A stretch of DNA of 64,000 nucleotides, from the NCBI GenBank assembly GCA_018830885.1, contig JAHJRI010000076.1, positions 1 to 64,000 on the forward strand, written 5' to 3'. This document shows positions 16,001-24,119 of the stretch, piece after piece; the first letter of the stretch is position 1, and each line of letters begins with the position of its first letter. A program made the position numbers and the translations under genes. Source of the DNA: a bacterium. GTDB taxonomy: Bacteria; SAR324; XYD2-FULL-50-16. The notes below the pieces were generated by a model. That model worked only from the letters and a program-made list of their open reading frames with translations, ran no database searches and was not told the DNA's origin.

Positions 16001-18172
16001 AAAAAAATAATCGCCGAACTCGACGCGATCACAACTGCCGCCTCAGACCATTTTGACCAGGGGGCTACACAGATATTAAAGGGATCGACTGCTGCCCTGG
16101 GGGTTTTGGTAGACGAGCTCAATCGCTTCGACCATCGGCGGAGTCTGCACAACAACCGGGAATTCGCCAGACGGCGGGAAAAAATCACCAGCCGGATCAC
16201 TGACATTCCCGATCTCTGGAACCATAACGATGACATCATGATGGATACCACCATCATGGACCTCAACCTGCTGTCCTTTAAAAACCGTGTGACGATCATG
16301 GTGCGGCGGACCAGGGATGCCATCCGGCTGGCCATCAACAATGACCTGCTGGATGAACTGGCAGATCTGAGTACGTACCTTGAGGATATCCAGACAGACG
16401 GTTCAAAGCGATCCTTTCAATTCAAATATGCATCCCAGTTGAACGAGACCTGGTCCCGGATGATCGAGGAGATCCGGACGTCCATCAATGATCTGGCAGA
16501 AGCTGTGGAAATCGCAGTGCAGGATGAATCCGGCGAATCACCGGTTGAAAAGCCGACCCTCCATCTGCAGACAGCCACGGTCTCCCTGCGCCGACTGGTC
16601 GACTACTTCTTTGAATCGGAGTTCTTCGGTCCTTCGGAAGCGGAAATCGCCCATGCCATGGATCGTTTTCAGAAGATCGTCTATACCGGTAAAGATGTCA
16701 ATCGTTTGATATCCATTCACCTGAACCGGGCGGAGGATGAAACAGAGCCGCAGTCTATGGAAACTGCTGTCAATGAGGCTCTTGAACGGGTCGTTGAAGC
16801 GATGGAAACGGGTAAAACCGCCCTGGCTGAATTTGAGCAGTATGTTGATGAACGGCTGAAAGAGACGTTTGAAAAGTTGAACCTCTATTCGCTGGCTGTT
16901 TCTGCCAGGCATCTGAGTCAACAGATTCGAGAACAGAAAGGGCTGCAGGCGGTTGTTGTTGTCAAGGCCAGACTGGGCGCGCTCGGCAAGCGTTTTATTG
17001 ATTTCAATACCCGGATGATATACCGCCGGGCATCTGCGGTCACCTACCTGAAACAGATGGGATCGGATCAGGCGGGCCGTAAATCGGATATAGACCGATT
17101 GCTGGCATTGGTGGAAACCCTGTCGCCACGTCCGGAAATCGTCAGCCAGCTCCCATTTTACTACAGGCACCTGTTTCTGGGCAAGCCGGTGATTACCAAG
17201 GACTTCTGGCTGGGTCGCCAGGCGGAACTTCTCCAAGCCGACAAGGCGTTGAAACGACATCAGGCCGGACAGGGAAGCGGTCTGGCCATCGTGGGGGAAC
17301 CCGGTTCCGGGAAAACGGCTTTATCGCGCTATATTGCATCCCGTTATTTTGACAAACAGAAGATATTTCAATTGAATCCGCCTGAACAGGGATCCATTGA
17401 AATCAGCCTGCTGGAAGATCGGTTGAGGGGTGTTTTTGAGCAAAGGGGCGGGGTGGACCAGATACTGGACCGTTTGCCGGCCAGATCGGTATTGATACTG
17501 GATGATATCAGCAGATGGTGGGAACGGAGTCGGGATGGATTTTCGCTGATTGACAGGTTCATGGACTGGATCAAACGGTACGGGGACAAATGCTTTTTCA
17601 TTGTCAATCTTGACAGCCATTCTTTTAAATTCATGAATCAAATCAAGAGTACCCAGCACCATTTTCTCGATATTATTTCATGTTCCTATTTTGAAATAGA
17701 ATCCCTGAAGAAAATGGTTATGATGCGACATCGCTCTGCCGGGTTGAAGTTCAGCTACCGGGGAAAACGGGAAGATGAGCTGAATGAGTGGCAGATGGCC
17801 CGGCTGTTTACGGGGATCTATCAGAACTGTTCCGGAAACCTGACGGCGGCGCTTCATCAGTGGATTATGGGTATTACCGAAGTCAGCAGGGACGGTCTGC
17901 AGATCGACCTGCCGGGGGATGCCCATGTCGAGGCCCTGAATCTTCTAACCGCTGATCAGTGGATGTTTTGTGTGCAGTTTCTGTTGCACGGCGGTCTGAA
18001 TCGGGAACGTCTGGCCAGGATATTTCAGGTGGACATTCCATTTCTGGCTCGTCCCATTGATGTGTTGAAACGAGGCGGTATCCTGACGGAAAAACCCAAC
18101 GGGGTCCTCCAGTTAAATGCCTATATCCAACCCTTCCTGCTGCAGAAAACGATTGAAAAGGGACTGTTATGA
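13064..18172 (+). CDS. Cation-chloride-cotransporter-like permease fused to coiled coils and a P-loop NTPase
   Basis: The protein has 1702 residues. Residues 1-430 are an APC-superfamily permease close to SLC12 Na-K-Cl carriers (FGTFKGVFTPSILTILGVIM, GGGTYFMISRSLG, GDLQDPKRSIPLGT, and a GSILGAPRILQAIS segment). Residues 440-690 look like the SLC12 C-terminal cytoplasmic domain (GLEPNTILMGWG, LLNYDEERAFG). Residues 740-1390 are mostly helical. Residues about 1395-1700 hold a P-loop NTPase with Walker A GEPGSGKTALSR and Walker B SVLILDDISRWWE. ATG 13064 is chosen over a TTG two codons upstream. The 3' end overlaps an MscS-type gene by 4 bp. Ion specificity and the role of the NTPase are unknown. 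Confidence 0.9.
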   Translation: MANPKKFGTFKGVFTPSILTILGVIMYMRLPWIVGQAGLFTTIGIILVAHIISITSGLSVSSIATDKKVKGGGTYFMISRSLGLPIGGTLGLALFIGLSFSVSLYLIGFSESMLSFVGLPVTKNTIRLAGSAALVLVTVITFISTSLALKTQFFILVAICLSLVSIFGGTPQTPAMQPNLYPIAGSASFIVLFGIFFPAVTGFEAGVSMSGDLQDPKRSIPLGTIAAIVVGLVVYIGIAVFFSFRVTASQLINDPNVLLNISFFSPLVIAGIWGATLSSALGSILGAPRILQAISMDSITPKFFGRGYGRENEPRNALLLTFLLAETGILIGELDVIARVVSMFFITTYGFLNLSCFIEAWASPDFHPDFRIPRWVSLLGAVTCLIVMIQLDLLAMIAATVLLSSLFFYLKRKELTLESGDTWEGVWSSLIRTGLQHLNRHVGQRRNWRPNIILFSGGTSARPHLIDLGKRLVDKRGVLSNFDLIETAGSQMMFRKAEQSVRDQEEEYPGVFSRRIACEDVYPAMETISKYYGFSGLEPNTILMGWGKNSQKPEKFVGLLRTMMTLDYNLMLLNYDEERAFGDHQRIDIWWRGLGNNFAFALSLCRFLINSDEWRDAEIRFLTITEDSSLTEKLFLNMNKIIEDYRIEATVKVINNAIEKRPFYEIIKGESGEADLTINGIPAVAKGEEQVFVAKNNSVIESLGTVLLIHASSFFDEMDVGLEIPPVNNAHEPGKTDVTAIQPENLGSLPKVTALSVVQLGGLLAEVNTHFQENGLQKLYDLDKRLLESVKSLVDNCFQSIEKDYLENERLRNHRTVVRALGEFLFQTQRLFSDQGQEIRDSRREILEAEIQWCLSRLQEITGRVPEEIVVTQTADLLQLEKTDSLRIRMTKLLKQLAGWMLKRPVKTRVQFRKLADRHVSLDYLDLLENTLSTLNQAGIQKYPDLQRIIDHVVDSLGKTGTKLLAGSNSLLDALVLEQKKIIAELDAITTAASDHFDQGATQILKGSTAALGVLVDELNRFDHRRSLHNNREFARRREKITSRITDIPDLWNHNDDIMMDTTIMDLNLLSFKNRVTIMVRRTRDAIRLAINNDLLDELADLSTYLEDIQTDGSKRSFQFKYASQLNETWSRMIEEIRTSINDLAEAVEIAVQDESGESPVEKPTLHLQTATVSLRRLVDYFFESEFFGPSEAEIAHAMDRFQKIVYTGKDVNRLISIHLNRAEDETEPQSMETAVNEALERVVEAMETGKTALAEFEQYVDERLKETFEKLNLYSLAVSARHLSQQIREQKGLQAVVVVKARLGALGKRFIDFNTRMIYRRASAVTYLKQMGSDQAGRKSDIDRLLALVETLSPRPEIVSQLPFYYRHLFLGKPVITKDFWLGRQAELLQADKALKRHQAGQGSGLAIVGEPGSGKTALSRYIASRYFDKQKIFQLNPPEQGSIEISLLEDRLRGVFEQRGGVDQILDRLPARSVLILDDISRWWERSRDGFSLIDRFMDWIKRYGDKCFFIVNLDSHSFKFMNQIKSTQHHFLDIISCSYFEIESLKKMVMMRHRSAGLKFSYRGKREDELNEWQMARLFTGIYQNCSGNLTAALHQWIMGITEVSRDGLQIDLPGDAHVEALNLLTADQWMFCVQFLLHGGLNRERLARIFQVDIPFLARPIDVLKRGGILTEKPNGVLQLNAYIQPFLLQKTIEKGLL

Positions 18173-18897
18173 CGACACCGGTTCTACTGCCTGAACACAC
18201 CTCTGTCCTGATGATTCTACTGGGTACCGCTGCTGTGGCGGCTGTTTTGTTCAGCTTTCGCAGAATAAAACAGATCACCTGGCTGAAGAAGCGTGCCCGG
18301 GATCGTATGAATCGGTTACAGCCTCTATTGGAAGCCGGCGGGATCATGGTTATTCTTTTCTGGATCGTCTGGGGACTGTTCAGAGGGGAACCCGCCTATA
18401 CGATTGCTGTCATCGCCCTGGCGGCGGCTGGTTTTTTCTGGGCCATGCGCTTTTTTCTGAATGATGTGGTAGCGGGTATTGTCTTGCGGTCGGAAAATCT
18501 ATTTACCCCGGGGGACGGTATCATGGTGGAGGATCAACGGGCCGTGATCGATATCGTGGGGGTACGATGTCTCACCGTGAACATGGCAGACGGCAAAACC
18601 ATCCGTATGCCATACAGCCGTCTGATTCATATGCCGCTGATCAAACCGACTGCCCATACCATTGCCAAGTCCCACACGTTCGATATGACGGTGCCGAAAA
18701 AGGAGCGATCCCTTGACATATTCGATCGGATCAGGCGTGCGGCGTTGAATACGGCCTGGTCCATGGCGACCCTGACACCGGGGGTTGAGCTGATCAGTGA
18801 AAGTGAGGCAGAGTATCAGTTCCGGGTGACGGTCTATGCTCTGAGAAGTGAGTATTTTTCCGAGATCGAGAAATCAGTGAGAAATACCAGCCCCTGA
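18169..18897 (+). CDS. Small MscS-family membrane protein
   Basis: The 242 residues contain three hydrophobic helices (11-28, 52-70, 75-95), then a beta-domain like the MscS pore-lining helix and beta region: FLNDVVAGIVLRSENLFTPGDGIMVEDQRAVIDIVGVRC followed by TVNMADGKTIRMPYSRLIH. The glycine/alanine-rich third helix of a true MscS pore is less regular. The ATG overlaps the stop of the huge cotransporter fusion (ATGA), so the two are co-translated. A plausible joint role is solute or volume regulation, with this protein as release valve or sensor; that link is inference. Confidence 0.8.
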   Translation: MTTPVLLPEHTSVLMILLGTAAVAAVLFSFRRIKQITWLKKRARDRMNRLQPLLEAGGIMVILFWIVWGLFRGEPAYTIAVIALAAAGFFWAMRFFLNDVVAGIVLRSENLFTPGDGIMVEDQRAVIDIVGVRCLTVNMADGKTIRMPYSRLIHMPLIKPTAHTIAKSHTFDMTVPKKERSLDIFDRIRRAALNTAWSMATLTPGVELISESEAEYQFRVTVYALRSEYFSEIEKSVRNTSP

Positions 18898-18909
18898 TTC
18901 CCGGCTTGT

Positions 18910-18945
18910 CCCCCCTGCAGGCAGCAAATCCTGTCTGCAGGGGGG
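18910..18945. terminator. Strong GC hairpin between convergent genes
   Basis: CCCCCCTGCAG (18910-18920) pairs with CTGCAGGGGGG (18935-18945). Four more pairs, including one G-T, close a six-base loop, giving a 15-bp stem. It lies 12 bp after the MscS-type gene and before the end of a minus-strand gene, where a two-way terminator is expected. Neither side has a T tract, so classical intrinsic termination is uncertain. Confidence 0.45.
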
Positions 18946-19007
18946 GGGACGACAGATCTGCTGCTGTCCTTAAATGGATGGCAGAGGCTTCCCCGCAGCA
19001 TTCAATA

Positions 19008-19289
19008 TCATTTCTTGGCCACGTCTTTTTGACTCGATTCGTTCAGGGCCTGGGGATTCTTTTCCTGTACCAGACGGGTTTTTTTGACCTCTTCCAACAG
19101 GTCCTTGAGGATCTTTGTATTTTCGACGTTGATATTACGGGTATTCAGAACCGTCAGAAAATGACCTGCGATCAACACCCCGGCGGTGAAGCCGGCGATG
19201 GCCCCGGTCAAATTATAGAGGAGAAAGCCCAGAAAGGTTGTTCCCGCAATCTGCAGGATCGACAGAATTTTATAGATTTTCAGAATCAT
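19008..19289 (-). CDS. Small membrane protein with a charged tail, unknown
   Basis: A 93-residue protein. Residues 1-50 contain two hydrophobic segments separated by a short turn (IYKILSILQIAGTTFLGFLLYNL, GAIAGFTAGVLIAGHFLTVL). The remainder is a charged, helix-prone tail (ENTKILKDLLEEVKKTR) that probably lies in the cytoplasm and may form a coiled coil. AAGGTCAAC precedes the ATG. No family is recognised. It is the last of three unknown minus-strand genes here, but about 280 bp separate it from the next one upstream, so operon membership is doubtful. Confidence 0.65.
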   Translation of the reverse strand: MILKIYKILSILQIAGTTFLGFLLYNLTGAIAGFTAGVLIAGHFLTVLNTRNINVENTKILKDLLEEVKKTRLVQEKNPQALNESSQKDVAKK

Positions 19290-19571
19290 GTTGACCTTTT
19301 TTATGGGTTCGGATTATCCCGGTCCTGCGATCCGGTTCTTAGGTTACACATTCCGCTGACAGTCTGGCGTCACGATCGGTCTATCAATGAATGGTCAACG
19401 ACCGCCTGCGGAGGCAGACATGGATGTCTGACAAGCATGAGTTCAATGACAGACTGATTATGACTGAACGTTGAACCGAGTGCAACTGTTTAAACGGTGA
19501 CAAGCTCGCCTTGTCAGAAAAGCGGAACAGGTGCCGGGTGTTCATCAAAATATGGGTTGACGTTGCCTGGA

Positions 19572-20186
19572 TCACGATTTCGTCGTCGACAGTTTCTTCA
19601 CATCATCGGCTTCAATCTGGGGTGAGTCATCCGATTCGCTTTCGATTCGATGGGTAGCCGCCTCAATCTTCTTTTCATCTGACAGAACATCCTGGACGTA
19701 ATTCTTAATGGTATCGTCATTAAAAATTTCAGCCAGCAATCTCTGTCTTTTTCTGATGTCCTTCATGCGGTGCATCAGAAAGTCCTTGCGGTCATCGGCC
19801 ATTTTTTCTCCCTGCTCCGCTACCAGCTGCTCCAGGGCCTCGTTTTCCAGCAGGAGGGAATAGAGAATATCCGATCTTCGTTTATTTCCGGCAAAACTCA
19901 GCATGCCCATCCCTGCCAGTTTCTTGCGATAGTCCTCGAGTTTTTCCGTCAGAATATAATTGGCTGATTTTAAATCGGCGTTCTCGGCCACAACCTCGTT
20001 TTTTTCCTCTTCCAGGATGCGTTTGAGGCTTTTGTTGGAACTGTGACTTTCTTTTTCCAGGTTTGCGATTTCCCTGTTGCCTCTTTTCGTTGCCAGAATA
20101 CCTCCGATTTTATAGGCGAAAAAAAGCAGGATAAGTACGATCAAAGCGCCTGACAGCATCTCGATCTGTGAAAGACTTGTAAACAT
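19572..20186 (-). CDS. Membrane-anchored coiled-coil protein, unknown
   Basis: The protein has 204 residues. One N-terminal membrane helix (residues 12-30, LSGALIVLILLFFAYKIGGIL) is followed by a long heptad-like helical region (NLEKESHSSNKSLKRILEEEKNEVVAENADLKSAN and onward to about 150) and an acidic, Ser-rich tail with SESDDSPQIEADD. A GGAGC site supports the ATG at 20186. The architecture suggests a cytoplasmic scaffold tethered to the inner membrane. I recognise no family. Upstream is an exported protein gene on the same strand, 280 bp away. Confidence 0.65.
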   Translation of the reverse strand: MFTSLSQIEMLSGALIVLILLFFAYKIGGILATKRGNREIANLEKESHSSNKSLKRILEEEKNEVVAENADLKSANYILTEKLEDYRKKLAGMGMLSFAGNKRRSDILYSLLLENEALEQLVAEQGEKMADDRKDFLMHRMKDIRKRQRLLAEIFNDDTIKNYVQDVLSDEKKIEAATHRIESESDDSPQIEADDVKKLSTTKS

Positions 20187-20468
20187 GGTAAGCTCCAGTT
20201 GATTCGGTTCAAAATAGTATCTTCGAAATTATCCATATAATGGTATTACCCTATCATACTATCCGGTTATCTGCAATGAATGCGCCTCCTTGGTTTGATG
20301 ATTTCCTGCGTGCCCGACTGCAGGGAACGGACGATTTTCCTCTGCCGCCAGGGCGTTTTGAATGTTCTGCCAGTTCCGGTTATTTCGGTTACAGGAATCA
20401 TGAGTTCCTTTTTTCCCTGCAGGGTTTCCATCACTAGCGCCGGATGAGAGCCGGACATCCACACCGGG

Positions 20469-21233
20469 TTATTGTGAAGAACCTTCAGAAAGCCGTTTCA
20501 GAATCACCTTGTATTGATCTTGACACTGTGAACCGGATTTTCGAATTTGCAGATAGATCTTCTGGTCTTCCACCTTGCCGATTTTCCATGATTTCCCCTC
20601 TGCAGGGCCTTTTTTCCCAGATTCAACGACAATTGAAAAGGTGAATAAAGCCGCCAGTACCTGCTCATTCAGATCAGGGCTGAATTTACCCCCAATGGGT
20701 ATATCCGAAATCTGCAAACAGCCCGCAAAACTGGCGACAGCACTAATCAGTTGTTTATCGCACAAAGGCGAATTCTCGCCTAATTGGTTGCAATTATGCT
20801 CATTTTTCGAGTATTGAAGATAGAGGTCGTTCTTATCGTTGATATCGGGCGAGATAAAAGCGCTGTTAAAGATAATCCGCGCTGCATTTGCGGATGTCTG
20901 GCTGTCTTTATCAAAGGTCTTTATCATGATGACCCGGATCTCCTGATCATCGATCGTAATGGATCGGGACTCAAACATGCCCATTTCCAGGGTCAGGACT
21001 TCTCCTGCAAACCGGCCGATGGAGACTGAAAATTGTTCTTTCTCCTTTTCCACGACTGTGATCTGGTACTTTTGATACCACTGCACCTCCGCTGTTTTTT
21101 GTGACGGAATATCAATCATATTCACCAGTGTGTGGATCGCTGACAGCATCGGTTCATCCCCGGCAACCACAGGTATTGCAAACAGAAGCAGGCAACTGAT
21201 AAGAACAAGCCTTGCAGAAATCTTAATTTTCAT
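20469..21233 (-). CDS. Exported protein, unknown function
   Basis: This 254-residue protein has a clean signal peptide (KIKISARLVLISCLLLFAIPVVAG, cut near residue 25). The mature part has a mixed beta pattern with several Cys (NEHNCNQLGENSPLCDK, FAGCLQI, GSQCQDQY). Four cysteines could form two disulfides in the periplasm. It lies 24 bp downstream of ppc on the same strand, so it is probably read from the same transcript, although a functional tie to carbon metabolism is not evident. No known domain is recognised. Confidence 0.65.
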   Translation of the reverse strand: MKIKISARLVLISCLLLFAIPVVAGDEPMLSAIHTLVNMIDIPSQKTAEVQWYQKYQITVVEKEKEQFSVSIGRFAGEVLTLEMGMFESRSITIDDQEIRVIMIKTFDKDSQTSANAARIIFNSAFISPDINDKNDLYLQYSKNEHNCNQLGENSPLCDKQLISAVASFAGCLQISDIPIGGKFSPDLNEQVLAALFTFSIVVESGKKGPAEGKSWKIGKVEDQKIYLQIRKSGSQCQDQYKVILKRLSEGSSQ

Positions 21234-21257
21234 GGATTTGCCAGGAATGGGTTTCGA

Positions 21258-24023
21258 TCAACCGGTTGCCCGCAAGGCACCAGCGATGGCATTGATGGTT
21301 AACCGCAGTTCGAACAGCAGGGTCTCTTCATCGGATTCCCCCGGAGCCCGGGACTGTCGCCAGTTTCTGAGCAGTAAAACCTGCTTGAGATGCAATGGTT
21401 TCAGCGCCTCGGCTCTCAGCCGGCTTGAGTAGAAATGGTACAGGCGGCGTTCCTGGAAGGGGGTTTCAAATATCTTCTCCACCCACGACCGGGTTCTGGC
21501 CAGCTCCTCCAGAATGATGGCCAGGAGTTCGTCCCGGACCTCCTTTTTCACTACCAGGGATGCATACAGTTGCATGATCCCCTCATCGGTTGCAGACAGA
21601 CTGGTATCGACGTTCGAGAGAACATACCGGATCAGCGTATCTCCGGCAACCTGTTTTCTTAATTCATCCAATCGCTGTTCCGATTCCCCGGCAAAGGCTT
21701 CCAGGGCCGTGCCAACCCCGAACCAGCCGGTCAGGTTAAAGCGGGACTGCCCCCAGGCAAAGACCCAGGGGATCGCTCTCAGGTCTTCAAGGGTCCGTGT
21801 ACCGGTTCTTCTTGCCGGTCTCGATCCCATTTTGCAGGATTCGATGGCGTCAATCGGGGTGGACTGGCTGAAAAAATCGATAAAATGGGGGTGATTGATC
21901 AGCGACATATACTTCTGCTGGCTGATCTCGGAGAGAGCCGCCATGACCCCTTCAGATGGATCTCCCGTCCTGGGTGTAAAGGCGTGCAGGGCTGTGGACC
22001 CCACGGTGCATGCTGTCAACAGCTCCAGATTGTAGGTAGCATTGATTTTATTGGCATATTTCTGATGAATGGTTTCTCCCTGGACTGTCAGCCGCATATC
22101 CCCATTGATGGAAGAGTGGGGCAGTGTTTTGACAAACCACTGGGTCGGTCCGGCGCCCCGGCTGATCGTCCCACCTCTGCCGTGAAAATAGCGGATTTTG
22201 ACCCCGGATTGTTCCCCCACTTCGTGCAGCCTGGATTCCGCCTTGTACAGATGCCACTGGCTGGCCAGGATACCGCCGTCCTTATTGCTGTCGCTGTACC
22301 CGATCATGACCTGCTGGATCGGGTGGCCGGTTTTCAGGACCTGTTGTCGATAAGCCAGACTTCTTTTTGTAAAGGGGTGTGCCAGAAATGCCGCCAGAAT
22401 CTCCGGGCTGAGCTCCAGATCTTCAATCGTTTCAAACAGCGGCACAACCGGCAGCGGGCAGATCAGACCTTCCGGGGTTGACTGGGTCAGGCCGGCTTCC
22501 CTGGCCAGGAGGTAGACAATCAATAGATCAGAAAGTGTCCGGGTCATACTGACGATCAGGGCGCCAATACCATCCGGACCACACCGGTTGATATGGGCAT
22601 CAACTACCCGGAAACAGTCCAGAACCGAACTCGCTTCCGGGCCGGCTTCGACTTTCGGCAGGGTAAAGGGTCTGGCAGTGGTTAACTCCTTGTTGATAAA
22701 TTCGAGTCTTTGGAATTCGTTCCAGTTCAGAAAAGCCTTTCCATCCAGTGAAGCAGCGGTCATCAGCTGGGAAAGCGCCAATTCATGAAAGCGGCTGTTC
22801 TGACGAATATCCAGCCGGGCCAGATGAAACCCGAATGATCGCACCAGTCGCATAGCTGCCATCACATCTGCATCAGCTATCATCCGCGCACCATAATTCA
22901 CCAGAGCCCGGTGCAGCAGTTCCAGGTCGGTTGCCAACTGGTCCGGATAGCGGTAACTGGCAGAATGATCCTCGAGTTGCACCGCGTGATCCCGCTGTAC
23001 ATCGACCGGCAGCTTGGCCATGATCAGATGGACAAAACTGCGAAACACCTGGCTCTCATCCAACCCTTCAGCGGCTTCACCGACTTGTGTCTGCTCCTGC
23101 ATCAACTCGTGATAGCGGGTCTGAAAATCCGGCAGGGTCTCATCGGGATAACAGAAAAAACTCAGATTTTTATACAACTGGTTTAACTGCCGCCGGATCA
23201 CCACGATAGCATTCAGTCGCAGCACATCCAGGGTTTGCCGCGTTACTTCCGGGGTCACAAATGGGTGACCGTCCCGGTCGCCACCGACCCAGTTGCCGAA
23301 TGTGATCTTCGGCAGGGCATCTATTGAGCGGATCAGATCCGGATCAAACCCGTTGAACTGCCATGCCAGTCTCAGACGTCGATCCAGATTGTGGATCACA
23401 TCCGGGAAAACATTGGTCAGATAGTGAACCACCCCATCAAGCTCGGAACTGACTCGGGGTTTCATGATATGCACCTCACCGGAACGCCAGAGTCTCTCCA
23501 GGACCAGTTTGATCTCCCGCCGGATTTCAGCATGTTCCATGCGGTTATACATCTGGTTTTCCCGTTTGACCAGCAGCAGATACAACTCACGATGATGTTC
23601 CAGAACCGTGGGTTGCTTGGCCTCGGTGGGATGGGCCGTCAGTACGGGCTCAATCCGGGTATCGGACATGATACGGGAGATCTGGACATCGCTGATCTTC
23701 TTTTCCTTGAGAATCTGCAGGTTTCTGGCCCACAATCCATTGATTCTGGCCAGTGAATCCCTGTCTTCCATTTGCCGGCGGTTTTGCACGGCCTGGTTTT
23801 CCTCGGCCATATTCAGCAGGTGAAAAACAATCGAATAGAGGTGGATCTGCCGGTCCGCAAACCTGTCGGGATTGGCAGCAGGACTGTCGTTAATCCAGGG
23901 AATATCCTCAGACAGGTCCACCTCCCCGTTTTCGAGTAGAACCTCCTTCAGGCAGGTCAGCAGAAATTCCAGGTCGTGGTAGGTTTTTCCGGCGTTTTTC
24001 TGGGTTAATGACAGCAATTTCAT
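21258..24023 (-). CDS. ppc: Phosphoenolpyruvate carboxylase
   Basis: The 921-residue protein adds bicarbonate to PEP to make oxaloacetate and phosphate, replenishing the TCA cycle. The hallmarks are present: EPVLTAHPTEAKQPT with the catalytic His, GDRDGHPFVTPEVT, MIGYSDSNKDGG, the FHGRGG loop and CKMGSRPARR. The loop continues TISRGAGPT where GRGGGPT is usual, and the C-terminus ends ATG where most enzymes end NTG; the C-terminal Gly itself is kept. Length matches the family. ppc lies between an exported unknown protein (24 bp downstream) and a large mechanosensitive channel upstream on the same strand. Confidence 0.97.
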   Translation of the reverse strand: MKLLSLTQKNAGKTYHDLEFLLTCLKEVLLENGEVDLSEDIPWINDSPAANPDRFADRQIHLYSIVFHLLNMAEENQAVQNRRQMEDRDSLARINGLWARNLQILKEKKISDVQISRIMSDTRIEPVLTAHPTEAKQPTVLEHHRELYLLLVKRENQMYNRMEHAEIRREIKLVLERLWRSGEVHIMKPRVSSELDGVVHYLTNVFPDVIHNLDRRLRLAWQFNGFDPDLIRSIDALPKITFGNWVGGDRDGHPFVTPEVTRQTLDVLRLNAIVVIRRQLNQLYKNLSFFCYPDETLPDFQTRYHELMQEQTQVGEAAEGLDESQVFRSFVHLIMAKLPVDVQRDHAVQLEDHSASYRYPDQLATDLELLHRALVNYGARMIADADVMAAMRLVRSFGFHLARLDIRQNSRFHELALSQLMTAASLDGKAFLNWNEFQRLEFINKELTTARPFTLPKVEAGPEASSVLDCFRVVDAHINRCGPDGIGALIVSMTRTLSDLLIVYLLAREAGLTQSTPEGLICPLPVVPLFETIEDLELSPEILAAFLAHPFTKRSLAYRQQVLKTGHPIQQVMIGYSDSNKDGGILASQWHLYKAESRLHEVGEQSGVKIRYFHGRGGTISRGAGPTQWFVKTLPHSSINGDMRLTVQGETIHQKYANKINATYNLELLTACTVGSTALHAFTPRTGDPSEGVMAALSEISQQKYMSLINHPHFIDFFSQSTPIDAIESCKMGSRPARRTGTRTLEDLRAIPWVFAWGQSRFNLTGWFGVGTALEAFAGESEQRLDELRKQVAGDTLIRYVLSNVDTSLSATDEGIMQLYASLVVKKEVRDELLAIILEELARTRSWVEKIFETPFQERRLYHFYSSRLRAEALKPLHLKQVLLLRNWRQSRAPGESDEETLLFELRLTINAIAGALRATG

Positions 24024-24119
24024 AATTTCCTTGGTGTGAGAACGTTATCCGGGGTTGCGTATCTCGAATCCGTTGACCATTCGAAACCCCTGCGACTGCC
24101 CGTCGTCCATTCAACGGGC

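Noticed and set aside
20267..20464. Minus-strand 65-codon frame with a basic C-terminus
   Set aside because: No supported start and no similarity that I can see. It could be a small gene, but evidence is missing.
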